Shown here: positions 45,479-58,204 of the stretch, piece after piece
Layout of the letters: each line of letters opens with the position of its first letter
Position numbering within the stretch: position 1 is the stretch's first letter
Assembly (NCBI GenBank): GCA_047495785.1
Contig: JBLDXI010000009.1
Span: forward strand, 2,294,001 to 2,358,000
Reading direction: 5' to 3'
DNA from: Lepidodermella squamata
Taxonomy: Eukaryota; Gastrotricha
Length of the DNA stretch: 64,000 bases
Position numbers and translations under genes: made by a program
Notes under the pieces: generated by a model
Told to the model about the DNA's origin: nothing
Seen by the model: only the letters and a program-made list of their open reading frames with translations
The model's database searches: none

Positions 45479-47349
45479 ATGAGCTCGAAGCCAAAGAAGC
45501 TCGTGGGTCATTGCAAGGTTTATTTTTACTGATAAATTCGTCGTTGAAAATCGATTTTTTGCTTTACATTAGGTTTGCTCCGTCGAAGTTCACAGGCGCA
45601 AAGATTACCTTCCAAGCACTTGCGAAGCTTGCCAGGTAAATAACATAAAACATTGGCTTACATTAAAATTATTGAATTTTTAGAGATTTTTTCGCCGAAC
45701 ATGCTTGACTAGTCACGACAGGCTGAAATGCATCAGTGGCACCGGAAAGTGCGCTATTGATACCAAAAATCGCCGATTCGGCTGCACGAAATGCCGCTTT
45801 ATTAAATGTCTTTCTGTCGGAATGCAAAGTTCGCTTTCCTTAACATGAATTTTAAAATGAATTCACAATTTTTCGAATTTTCCAGGTAAACACTATAAGG
45901 AGAACCCATCGGATTCGAAGCCGCAATCTGAAGATATTCCCGACAGGGCGGCGGTCGAAAAATGCTTGCAATCAGTTGTTCAAGCTTATACTATGCTGCA
46001 CAGCTACCACTTTATGTCAGTTAAAAATCTCCAGGAAACAGCGTTAACAACTCCGGAGAGTATCATCCAAATCGGAAATCACGATATGGCAATGACAATT
46101 AATGCATCGATTAGTTATTGTAAATTTTTATCAGGTAGTTTCTTTCGATTTAAAACAGCTGTTTAGATTATTTATGAATTACAACATTATATTTAGAAGC
46201 GGAAGGGTTGTCTGAGGACGAAAGGAATCTGCTGCAAAAGCAATTTCAATTGAAATCTTTGAGCATATTCCAAATAATGCCTCAAAATGGCGATGAGCAG
46301 TTTTTTGGAATTCCTAAAGAACTCAAGCAGGCCATACTCCAATGCTACCCGGAAATGATTGTAATTAATCAGCATTTTGCTCAAATTGTATCACTATCAT
46401 ATATTATTGCAATAGGAACCCTATTCAGTTAGCGAGCAGCTTCGAGAAATTTTGATCGAATGGTCGCCATCCTTCATCGAATCCGCTATCCTAATCGGCC
46501 TGCTGTTTTTCAACGGTGAGTGGCTTCATAGCATATTAATAATAATTAGTAACCATAATTAATAATGCCAGAAAATAATATTAGGGTAGTTGAATTTACT
46601 GAATTTGCTTCTGGAAATTTCCTTGTGAACTCGTCAATTTTCGGAAAAGATAACGGTAAATCTTCGCCCACCGACAACCGACTAAATTCCTAAGCTCAAA
46701 TGAAGTTCATTTCGCCTCAAGCTTAAGTTAAAGCTTAAGTTTAATCCTCTGAAACACATAACACTCCCAGAAATCAATAGGGCCAGCTGATAAGGATCCC
46801 TCGAAGAGTCCTCCAGGGAATCTAATCATCGATTGAACGATACTCCACTTTTAAAACTGGATCCCAAGAAGGTTCCAAGACTCTTGGAATCTCAATCGAT
46901 TCATTGTATTGGTTTTTATAAAATCCAAGCCACTTTCCCATTTCCTAACCTTGAAGTAAACTCGGCTCATTCAATTCATTTTGGTCGAATTTTCGGTCAT
47001 TTTGTCGGTCAAAAAGGTGTAAAAGTTGCATCCAATGGAAAATGCCTTTCAATTTGGCCACATACTAATGATTCTGTTCATCATTTTTACAGAAAAGGCC
47101 CTGATTTCTGCGAAACTTGCCCGATCGAGACGAAGACTATGGCAGGCATTCAATCACTCTCTGTCGAAAGACTTCTCGTCTGGAAACGAAGAAAATGATA
47201 TCAAAGCTCGCGTTGAGTCAAGGCGGCGGTACCTCGAGACAAGCCTGGCTCTCACTGAAAAACTTTGTCCTCTCTTCCTGGAGAGCATAAAGAAAATGGC
47301 CGAGAAAATACCTGGTTTCTCGAGATTTTATGAAATTTTGTCAGAATAA
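45479..47349 (+). CDS. Divergent nuclear receptor NR-4 (DBD plus LBD)
   Basis: Seven exons: 45479-45517, 45573-45635, 45684-45828, 45886-46134, 46197-46360, 46416-46515 and 47093-47349, 338 residues. The N-terminus is eight residues longer than in its sisters (MSSKPKKLVGHCK). Finger 1 is CKVCSVEVHRRKDYL with CEACQ, then RFFRRTCLTSHD; the second finger ends GCTKCRFIKCLSVGM. The LBD shows QAYTMLHSYHF, EWSPSFIESAILIGLLFF and a canonical AF-2-like RFYEIL near the end. The acceptor at 46416 (EPYSVSEQL) restores the frame; the more obvious acceptor 13 bp downstream would not. The last intron (577 bp) is unusually long for this cluster. AATAAA lies at 47389. Confidence 0.87.
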
Positions 47350-47388
47350 CATATACGTGCTTTCGTAATCCGGTGACAATTTCTTCAA

Positions 47389-47394
47389 AATAAA
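47389..47394 (+). terminator. Polyadenylation signal of NR-4
   Basis: AATAAA 40 bp after the stop codon of NR-4. Confidence 0.6.
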
Positions 47395-49098
47395 AACAAC
47401 AATTCGACTGCGAATGCGTTACATTTTTTATTATCCATAAATTCTGTTAATAATACATCAAAAAACGATGACAAAAACGCGCTCCTCCGAATGACAGAAG
47501 ACATGAAGATGATATATAGATGCTAGATTATAATATAGCGATCGCAATTACATATACAAGAACTATAATAAGCATGGGCAAATATGCAATTGGTAACTGG
47601 TTCTATCCTAATCAAAACTGAGAAGAAGTCTGTAAAATAGAGTAATATCATTTTTCAACATTATTATTTTTTACAAGAAGGTCAGGAGCAATTTCCTCAC
47701 TAAAGGACAATTGTTATTTTCCTTAGCTATTAAATCGACCGATAAACAAATATTATTTGAGACATCATCATAACAGAAGTATCAACAACGACCGAGAAAA
47801 AAAACGCCCGAAAATTAAACAAAATGGGAAGCCGAATTTTGTGTGTGCTTTGTTTTCATTAGCAAAAATAGTATCTAACTACCGTCGCGAAAAAATATTC
47901 TCGATATTTTTTGAGGCAGGCGTTTTCACTAAAATTAAGCGGTTCGAATATTTTGAATATTAGTAGCGGTAAAGGTAGGAGTTTAAAGGTAGTCTTAACA
48001 ACTTCTTTTCATACAGCGTCAAAGATTAAATGTTTCGATTACAAAAAAAATAAATGAACAACAAGGAAAAAAATCGATAACAAATATAAGAGAAAAAATA
48101 TATAGGTTAAATATTATATAAGCGTAATAATATTGTTGATACAAAAATTTCTATTTACAAAATAACCGGGTATGTCGCTCTTTCATCCTTATTTCCGAAG
48201 GCTGAACTTGAAGTTCGCAAAATTTCATCACATTTTGTACTATATCCCATTTTCTCATAGAAAAAATATCGCCTATTTACAAGAATAACCGTGTTTAAGG
48301 TGCTTCGACACCGATATAGATATGTGTTCTACTTTTCAATCACCGAGCCTTATTATAATCATCAAATTGCAACTTTTGTCATGTCAGATAAATCCTATAG
48401 TACGTATAAACCGGTTTATATAGCTCATTCTGATTTAACACAGACGAAGAAAACCTGAACCAAAAATTTAATTTTCAAGCTCAGATTTTTTGTTTCACTG
48501 CTAATAAACTACCCTGATGCACACGTAGAAAATATACAAATTTTTTGCATATTGTAATGATGGATGGGTTGTTTTTTTTCTATTACTCGAAGTAATATTA
48601 TTATATTGGCAATGATGTTCTGGTATAAATTGTCTATTATAAAAGCCGAAATAGTTCATATGATTGGCGGTCGATTCAGAACGGGCTATACAAGAACAAC
48701 AACAACAGCGTACGATGCAAACATATCAGCACAGAGAAAAAACCACGAGAAAATTTCCGAGCCAAGGTGAAAATTTTCATATCTTCCCATCGTCATCATC
48801 ATATCTTCTTCTTTCTCTCATCAATTCACCTCGACTAGTCTTTTCATTTCATTTCGAAAAGAGAAATTAAGAAAGACGTTTTCGCAGAAAATAACAAGCT
48901 CTAAATATTTAAAGGCGATATGTTATTATAAATTCGCCGTCTCAAGAAAAAATAACCGGTATTTTAGAACAATAATAGCGGGGAGGAAAAAATTATAGAT
49001 ATATGTTTTTGTTGTCTGACAAGAATAATTAAGGTCGTTTTAATATATAGGATGGTTAATACAATTTTGTAACCTCAATAGGTTCGCGCTGTCTTTGG
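47395..49098. other. AT-rich spacer between convergent NR-4 and the HR96-like gene
   Basis: 1.7 kb of AT-rich sequence with no supported exon. It includes the 3' UTR of the HR96-like gene, whose AATAAA is on the minus strand at 49104-49099. Confidence 0.4.
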
Positions 49099-49123
49099 TT
49101 TATTCTCTTGTGTTTTTTTCCTG

Positions 49124-52100
49124 TTAAGGTAAATCGTTGACATTGACCGATGGAAGATCGTAGCTTTGGTCGCCGCCTAATAGGCTGAAAGTCGACGCCG
49201 AAAGAACAGAACTCGGGTTGCCGGGCGACGGCTGGTCAGTCGCCATTGTCGAGCTGGACTGGGCGGAATTTGACGAACCAGGGCCGCCGTTATTGTTGTT
49301 GTTGCCATTTCCTCCTCCGTTGTTGTTGTTGTTGTTATTCCAGGAATTATACGGCATCATCTGCGCGGCCATCATCGAGCGGTGCTGGCGGAAGAGCTGC
49401 TGCGCCGCCGCCAGGTCTTCGTCGACGCCGGGCGGCAGCGGGCCGGTCGAGTAGTACGACGCCGCGTTGTTGCTGATCGTCGGCGTCGCCGCCGTGTCGT
49501 TCGGGCCCGACAGCTTGAGCAGTTCGCGCATCAGCGGCTTTATGGCCCATTGCTTGAGAAATGGCACAACCGTTTCGTACGTCGTCGATAGGCTGCGAAG
49601 TTCGCGCAGCTTGACGATCAAATCCGCAAACAACACCCCGCAATTACTGAAAAAAATCAGAATTAAATTTAAAATTAAATTATTGAAAATTTAAAAAAAT
49701 CGAAAATAATTTGCTTATGTGTGTTATCGAAATATTAAAACGCAATGTTAGCATCTATCGAACAGAAACGATTGCTCGTGTACGGAAATTGTACAAAAAT
49801 CTTAGTGGATACCGTTGCTTTATCCAAATTATCTGAGGATTTTGAAACCTGAAATTTAGAAGGCAACTATATCTTGATACTGGAACTCGAGCTTTTATAA
49901 AATAATTATATCGCCACAATTAAGGTTACAGCACTTTTCGTAATTTTTGTAATTATAAATTTTTTTCATAATTTTCCTTTTCTATTTCAAAAAGAATGCC
50001 CTATTATTTTCATTTTATTAACCTGTTATCCTAAGGTATGTGGCATAATTTTCAATGTTGGCCTCTCAGACTGCTAATATCGGAAAAATCACTGATTTGT
50101 GAAATCGGTCTACCGACCTTATCTTCCCGACGGTTGCGCAAACCGGCTACTTTTGTTTGCCGACTTTTTCACTCCGTCAATTCATTATCGAAAATTAATT
50201 ATTCTTCAACATTTTCCAACCGACGACTGCGCATTAACATTTCAATTAACAATAAATTTTTTATTTGCGACATTTTTGGACCGACAAAATTTACCCGGCA
50301 TTATCGCCCCGTCAGTCTTTTATCGACAATAGATTCCCGACGGTTGGCAAGTAAATATTCAATCAGCACTTCAACCCCGTGGCAAACCCCGCGGCAAATG
50401 AAAGCAAATGAGTTGAGTAAAAGGGCCGTTCATTCATCAGGCCGTTCGGTCATATTGTTTTTACCCACTGCCTCGGCGACCTTTCGTGGCGCCTGCATGA
50501 CTGTTACTAAGGACTAGCCGGGCCGGAAACCGGCTTACGCTAGTATCGGTTCTCGGACTAGGTTTTCCAACATTGTATCGGGTTCAGCCCGGCATTCGTA
50601 AAAACGAAAACCATGTTAAGTTATAGAGCGCGGCAGCAAGTCATGGATCAAAGTTCTCGTCCTGGGTCATCAGATGGCGATTGGTCGCCTCAAATTGTTC
50701 AACATGTCGGCTGGAGTCTCGGAAAGCGTTGAAAAGCTACCTCGGAAACCTTAGGTCTAAAATCACGAAATTAGACAGTTTCGTCAATTATAGATCAAGT
50801 AAGTTGGGCCCTGGGTCGTTTTTTTGGGTCCTAGGTCTTGGACATTAAGTTCTGCGAGAGCGCTCATCCTTATACCAGTAATAATCACCCCAATTCATTT
50901 ACCGAAAGCATGAATTCAGATACCAAAACAGATTTCATGCTTTCGGTAGATGAATTAGGGTGATTTGTGAGCAAGAATTCAGATAAATTTTGAAAATCGG
51001 TGTATTAGGATACTCCCAAAGCCCCAATTGGGGGAATTCAAAAGCTAACAGCCGATTAGGGTGATTTTTTCTGGTGTAGGCTGAATGTGGCCACAACGCG
51101 TTGCGAAGGGAGCTGAAGTAAACTTCTTTGCATGTGGAGCAATCACCGGCGATTTCGTCGGGCGTCGGGCTAGTTCCCAAGACCCAAGAACTTCTAGCGC
51201 GATGGCAATAACGTCGCGGCAATAAGTACGCAACTGTTTGGCGACTTGGAAATTATGAAAAATTACCGTAAACTACAGTATAGAGGCCGCGGCGATTATT
51301 AAGGTGCGGCGATTATTCGGGTGCGGCCTTTATTCAGGATGCGGCCTTTATACTGTAGTTTACGGTATTTCGAATTAATAATTATTTTTATCTAATGAAC
51401 AACTGTCGGAGGGGAAATGCCGTATTGAAAAAATATAAAATTACGAAAATTGACGTTAAACAAAAGTCGGGATGCAAATTTCAAATGAATAATTCGGATA
51501 AATATATTTTCTATAATTTAAATCTGTGCGGAAACATCGAATGCGCAAAAGTAGCCGGTTTCAAAAAACGTCGGGAAGAGATTGACGCTACACGGTGAAA
51601 TCGATAATGAAAATCGATATCGGCACTCAAAGCGTAAACTGCCAGCAAAATACGCGTAATAGTGAGTGCATTCGGTTAGGCATGACATTTATAAAAAATT
51701 AATCCAAAAATAGAAATGAAAATCGAAAAACTCTAATTTAGGAAATTTATAGCGCTGACGCCTCAAATTTAGTACTAGAACCACACTATTCACAAAAAAG
51801 TAGAACGTAGACATTAATGATTTTAGCACTTCCTCCACGTTATGCGTGGTTGATACAAAGTCTTGGACTTTTATGAGAATATATAGCCTTTTAGATATCA
51901 AGTGACATCAAGGAAGATCAATAAATTCACGACGGCAGATGAGTAAACATAAAAATGTCCTCAACTACCAACTTAAGGGTCATGGGATTAAGTGCACATG
52001 TTGGTCCTAAAAATGTTGAGCAGCAAAATCGCTCGCTCAAATTATTTTAAGGTAAAATGAGAGATTTTGGCAGTAAAAATTGCAACAAAAATTTACCAAG

Positions 52101-55100
52101 TTGCACGCATCGTTTGAATGTAATGCTGAAGTGCAGTTGTGTATCGTTCCTGTACGCGGGCAACGGCCGGTCGGTCGATAAGTTCGGCTCGGTCGTCGCT
52201 GAATAGCGTCACCAAAAGCAACAAGATGAGCATCACATCATCCACCTTAATTTAATAAAAATTTCATTAATTTAAATTTTTTGAATATTAAAATTTCAAA
52301 CTGACCTGCAATTTAAGTTTGAGAGTTTCGACAAGCTTGACAAGGCCATCGACGATGATGCTGTCGACCATGCGGCGCAGTTCCGAGCTGTGGATGCCAA
52401 AGTAGTTTGGGTCATCGGTCGGGTCTAGGAACATGTGCGTCTCCGGGTTGTAGGTCAGCGCCGATCGCAAGATGAGCAGGTCGAGAGCGCCGCCGCGCAA
52501 CAGCGACTTTTGATCGTCCAAATTCAGCGAGCGGAACAACTGAATATTCTTGAACATGGATACCATGCGGCGGAAGCTAATCTCGGACACGTTCAGCAAA
52601 TCTTCCTGGCACGTCACGCCGTTGCCGACTGTTGTCGGTGTACTGCTCACATCCTGCATTACTAGCAGCGAATTTTTCCACGCAGTTACGGCTTCATCGA
52701 TTAGGTGACAGTCATCCACCGTCAACTCGTTGGCACTCGGCGGGATGTAATAGCCCTGGATGAAGCAAAAGCAAATGTGTTTAATAACAGCATCTCGAGC
52801 GAATTTTCTCAAATTCTGAACAACTTGAGTCAAAAATGTATTTTTCGAATACTCTAACTAGACACAAACAAATTTGACGACTTCAACTCAGGTTTCCTTA
52901 AATTTGAAAATCATTTTAAAATAGTAAATTAATTTTTAATTATTCAATTATTTTTTTATTCAAATTTAAAATTGTCAAAAGTTAAATCTCTACCCAATGA
53001 GTCTTGCCGCTTGAATTTTTGAATGGATAGCGAGATTCCTCGCCACAGAATACCTAAATTAGAAAACGAATCAGTGTTTGAGATTGACAGCTAATTTTCA
53101 AGTGAGGCGGCAAAATTTTTGAATTTGAAATTCTCAATTTTGCACAATGAAAATTGGTTCTCAAAACACCTTTCTGAGTGATCGACAATTTTTCAAAAAT
53201 CGATGATATATGAAAGTATTGGTAGCGCTGAAAAGCCCAAGAGGCGATCCATTTTTCAGTGAAATTTGCCAATTTTTATTAGTCCACTAATGGATAATCA
53301 GGGCCCAAAACTCAAAGTGTCCACTTTTGGGGTAAATTTTCAATTTTTCGAGGGTAAATTTTTCAACTCATTTTTCAGCGATCTTGCTGGCTATCAGCCT
53401 CGTTTTTAATGTTTCAATCATTCATTGATCTTGAAAATTACACAAGACTAAAAATGTTGCCAACCCCTGATTTCCAAAATTTAAAAACAAGGTGAAATAA
53501 TGCGATTAGATCCATTTTCATTAAGACGGATTTTTTTCGAAGAAAATGGCGAAATGTGAATAAAATCAGCTGATGTATTGTAATATGATAAGCTCCCCTT
53601 CCAAGAAAATCACGAAATGCGTGATTTGAACGTGATAAAATTCAAAATTCTGAACTTGTCCCTGAAAAACCTCGCACGCAAATACGTCGTGAATTTCTAA
53701 ATCTAAAAGTTGAGAATCAAATTAATTAAAAACGAAATGAAAGTCCTATACTTTAAATTTCTGAATGATTTATTCAAATGCAATGACTCTTACCTGTTGG
53801 TCGTACTGCATCGGCTCTGACTTGTATTGTTTACCGGCCCTATCGTAGCCAGCCGAGCCCGGTTGAGGTGAGACGTTTTGACTACGATTCGCCGACTGGA
53901 ACGACGAAGCTGAAGGGCTGCGTTTTTTCCCACCAAATCCGCCGCTTTCGTGCCCGCCAAACGCCTGCGAGCTGCTCGCGCTGTTACCGTCCGGGTACGT
54001 GTCTTCATCCTCCGACATGTGGCTCGACGTCGACAGCACAGAGCCGTCCTTGCTCTTGGTCGAACCGCCGCCTGTCTCACGTTTGCGTTGCTTCTGCTCC
54101 TCGCTCTGAATATACTCGATTCGCATGCCGACGCGGAAGCACTTGCGCAAGCGACACCGGCGGCACAGCTTCCGGTTCGCCTTGTCGATTTGGCAATTAT
54201 CGTTGTACGCACATCGAAGACTTGACTACACAATTAAACAAATTAATTTAATTTGACTTTAATTAATTAATTAATTAATTTAATTTAATTTAACTATCTA
54301 TTTGTTCAGAATTGCCTTACGACAAATAAATTAAAGGAAAAATTTGTCCGTTTAAAATTTTCGTAGGCGACCCTGCCAAGCTGTCCGAGGATGACATGTT
54401 TTCATGATGTGATGACATGATTAATTTAACAAAACCACAAAAATTGCTCGTATATCATAATAAATGTGAGGTTTGAAAAGTTCACGTGAAAGCTGAGACT
54501 AGATTAGAGTATCAAATTCCCTCCGTTTTTACGAGAGCCATTCAACGCGTAAATAAAAAGTCCGACATCGACAATTTAGTGAGTACAAAAAATTATTATT
54601 ACCAGTTTTTGCGCATTCCTCCTGAAGAACGCTTTGCAGGACTCGCAAGAAATTGCGTCGAAATTATAGCCGAGCGCTTTATCGCCGCAAACCGTGCAGA
54701 TTTTTGCGTATTTCCGTTGCGTATGCGGCTTCGGCGGAACAACCGACCCGTCTGATGAGTGGCGCGGCACTTTCTGCGGCGTCGACCCGGTCGAGCTCGG
54801 CACAGCACTGGTCGACGCCCTGGCCGAGCCAGTAGGCACGGGTAGTGACTGTAACGACGAAAGCCGCGAGTGATTTACGGCGATGTCTGCCAGGTCTAGC
54901 AGATGCGTATGCGCGACCGCGCTCAGATCCGACAACTGCGGCCTGGCCTGGCCGACAGGCAACGAGGCCGAAACTCGTAGCGGGTTATTGTTACCTGACT
55001 GGTGGTACTGATGTGCCTGAAGAGCCGCTGTGAAGCTGACCTGCTGCTGCTGGGATATGAACGCTGACCCGGGCTGATCGTTGATATTCTGGGCCTGCGC

Positions 55101-55142
55101 CTGGGCTTCGTCACTTGTCTGCCGGTTGCTGTTCAGCATCAT
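49124..55142 (-). CDS. Nuclear receptor of the NR1J type (HR96/NHR-8/DAF-12-like)
   Basis: Exons on the minus strand are 54603-55142 (possibly extending to 55164 if an upstream exon exists), 53794-54225, 52306-52755, 52097-52245 and 49124-49646, about 697 residues from the in-frame ATG. A 146-residue Gln/Ser-rich A/B region is followed by the [23 protein letters not shown] with P-box [12 protein letters not shown], second finger [17 protein letters not shown], and [13 protein letters not shown]-box and spacing match the DAF-12/NHR-8/HR96 group. The hinge is long and acidic to Ser-rich. The LBD starts [14 protein letters not shown] and includes [38 protein letters not shown] and [12 protein letters not shown] (AF-2 region). 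A Asn/Gly-rich tail of about 125 residues follows. Known relatives sense sterols or xenobiotics; the ligand here is not known. Confidence 0.9.
50883..50964. repeat. Hairpin element in the last intron of the HR96-like gene
   Basis: Arms 50883-50914 and 50933-50964 are reverse complements with two mismatches (core TTACCGAAAGCATGAA), with an 18-bp loop. Non-coding; probably a small foldback element. Confidence 0.75.
51264..51367. mobile_element. 104-bp palindromic MITE with TACCGTAAACTACAGTATA ends
   Basis: The arms 51264-51290 and 51341-51367 are inverted copies with one mismatch. The loop has three copies of a TGCGGC(G/C)NTTATT(C)-type module. The TACCGTA ends and TTATTC modules resemble the element at 41413-41807, so the two probably belong to related families. 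Confidence 0.75.
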
Positions 55143-55164
55143 CTCGACGGCATGCAAACGACGG

Positions 55165-58100
55165 CTGACAAATTACAAAATCCACTCTTATAATTTTTTG
55201 CTTTAACTAAAATGAGTAAAAAGTATAGGTAATTCACAGGTTACAAGGTCAAGCGTTATGATAAACAAAAAAAACGCGCAACACCACCGGCGGAATAGAT
55301 GAATTTAAAATGAGCATTTAACTGATGAACGACGAACAAAAAATGCGACGTTTAATACAGCGAGGTGAAAGATCAAATCACTCTGGGTAGGTTTAATGGA
55401 AAAAGCGTGAGAATTATTCACGCGACGGCTTCGTTTCCGTCACGCCGTAATTTTCCATTTTTCCCTCAGAAGAATATAATTGCCGTCCAGGTGGATACGC
55501 GATGACGGATATAGCAAAGACGTGGATTCGATTTTTTCGCTACAATAAAAACGAGCCCACTTTTTTAAGGAATTGCAGGTTATTTTATCTACCTATAGAG
55601 GCTAGGAGCTCAAGAACAATCTGATAAGACGGGGTCACAGATAAGTAATAATTATTATCACTATGGGAGACGAATCATCCCAGAAGCCGGTATCTTAATA
55701 ACACGACGAAGAAATCGAGGGTGAAAATAAATAGGAAAAATCGAATTTCCCCAATAAAACCGGACTGGATTATTTTTAATACTGCGACGGAAAAGTTTGA
55801 TTACTATGGGATGGAAATGAAGCAAACGAGAAATGTTATTAAAAATCTCACGTGTGAGCCAAATCTACATGTAGTAAGAAGTAAGAAAAATTCGGATATT
55901 ATTAGATGCAGCAGAGAGCTGTTCAACATCGGCGATCTATCGCGAACATTTTTTGTGTTCTCTGCTATAGGGCAATAGTATAGTAATAATGACTGTATGT
56001 GGTAAAGATACTACTATGATGTCTTGTCTCGTTTTTTCTGAGATGGCTGATGCGTTTTTTCCGCAGCACACGACGAGGAACGGCATAGTATTGATCGGGA
56101 CCGCATGTAAGATGCAGCAACAGCACTGGGTATAATAAAAAACGAGCATGGCTAACAGAAAGGAGAAAAAACACAGCTATATGCGTGTGAGTAGAGTGAT
56201 ACGAAAAAAATCGATGTAATATAGCGGCAGTACTACGATTTATTCATAATAATAAGGCGTGTACATCGCAGCGGTTTCGTTTGCCAGAAGTTCAAACGAG
56301 TGCAAATGCCTGTGTAATGTCTCTATATTATACCTACTGAAATGAATAATGATAATGTTTTTGTTGCCTTTTTGCCCGGCCATTTTATTACCTATGTGCC
56401 TGCCTGTCAGCAGAAAAAGGTGAAGCACTGCCATTATTATATCAGTGTTATTATCAGCTACTCTCGCAAAAACCAAACGATAAAGAGGAGATTACGGCTT
56501 TCTCGGGTCATGTAATATTGCGTTATTAGATGAGAGTTGTTTCTACAGCTAAACAGGCGTGGGTTTGGGCTTGATTTCACGCGCCATGCGTCTTTCCTAT
56601 GCCAACCCCATGAAATTGAGCGCAATGAATTATTTTGGCGGTAAAGAAATGAAGAATTGAAGTAAAACAAAAGGGGACATTATGCCACACGTCCACTCAG
56701 GCCATCCAGGCGTAAGACGAGTGCACTTTAACGAAGAACTTATTCGGCCAGGTAACGGCATTATTATTAGCCCACTTTCCCACATATTTTACTGACAAGC
56801 GAAGCGCATCTGGTAAAAACGTGAAGTTGAAATAAATCTCGCTAGCAATGACTTTTTTAGCGCCAAGCCAACGCTGATACTACCGGCACCTCGTCATTTT
56901 TTTAAATCGCCAATAAATCATTTTTAGCCTTAATTGCTTTTTGATGGGCTGTCTAATAAATCATTAATACCGTGTAGAGCATGTGTCGGTGGACAAAATC
57001 AAAATAATCATCACCCACCTGCCACTTTTGTCGTTGAAAATGAAACAAAGCAAAACGTCTATGTATAAAGAAAGCCCTGGAAAATCGTTTAATATCCAGC
57101 ATTTCGCCTGGGAAATGAAGGTCGAATTCCAGCTAACTAATTTTCAAATTGGAACCTTTGTCCAGAGTTTTCTTTCAAATATTTACGCTGGCTCTTTTGC
57201 TGCAAAAGCCTTCCTTCATCAAACCAGAACGCCCTGACTTTTTCGTGTTCTAATCGTCCTATAAGACTGATATAGCTATGCCATGCATCCTGTGGTTTCT
57301 TTCGACTATCGACGATAAAACCTTTGTCCCAAAAAGTTGTGGGTAAGCTGGATTCTACTAGACATCGAACTCGTGTAGACTGAAGTCGCGGGGAAACCTC
57401 TCAATTATGACTCAGCAAATCCGCCGTCGATAGCTATTATTAAAACCACGCATGAAAAGTGACGCAAACATGGCAACAACTTTATCGTTTTATTTACAAC
57501 ATTTTTCTATCGATATTTTCTCTCTTGAAAAGAAATTGCGATTGGAGAAAATTCTTTCCTTCAATATCACGAATTTCAAGTTTTCAAGAATATTTTAAAA
57601 GTTTCGTCATCATATTATAGAGGTGGATAATTTATAGATCAATAAAAAATGTATAGATTTTTTCAACGAAGTTCGCACAGAAAAAGATGATAATGGACTC
57701 GGTTGAAAGGAGAAAGCGCTCATCCTCACCTCTCTGCAGTTTCAAGATCGAAAGAAAATAACAGTTATTTGAGCGGTTTGATTCGAGGGAAGCGTTGGCA
57801 ATAACATCACATCAGAAATAGATTAACCTGCGCTCATTAAACGCACATTTCGCCCTCAAGATTTTATGACATGGAAGAAAAATAAAGCTGACGTAAATAA
57901 TACAACTACAACGAGATGATGTTACACGTGTGCACACAATATATTTCAATCACATAAATCAGTCAAAATTTTTGCACATTTTTTGTCCTATAATCCCCGT
58001 TTCAGAAAGGTCATGCAAAAATTGCTAAAAAAATACTACCCCCGTTAAGAATAACTTCGGCTCTACGACAGTAAAATTGAACTGAGGGAAAGCCTAGCAT

Positions 58101-58204
58101 GACCTTCCGAAATCAGAGAAGAACTACTATTACTGCTCATTTTATAGTTTTTAAAATTTTAACTTTTCTAAAAAAAATGGAGAAAAAAAATTGAAAGCGC
58201 CTTG
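55165..58204. other. 3-kb spacer between the HR96-like and bZIP genes
   Basis: AT-rich. Frames such as 55721-55978 have no similarity or splice context. It probably contains the promoter (and maybe a non-coding first exon) of the HR96-like gene and the 3' UTR of the bZIP gene. Confidence 0.4.

Noticed and set aside
46361-46440. Apparent frameshift in NR-4 between the CYPEM exon and the SEQL exon
   Set aside because: Using the acceptor AATAG before 46416 gives EPYSVSEQL in frame and aligned with TPWKLSEQL of NR-3, so the gene is intact.
49218-49643. Several GC-rich frames on both strands
   Set aside because: Shadows of the last exon of the HR96-like receptor; the frame ending at 49124 has the splice-compatible phase.
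50038-50517. 159-codon plus-strand frame inside the HR96-like intron
   Set aside because: No recognisable domain, no splice partners, surrounded by repeat-derived sequence; likely chance.
53790-54251. Arg/Ala-rich frames opposite and beside the DBD exon
   Set aside because: Shadows of the exon with the second zinc finger ([11 protein letters not shown]).
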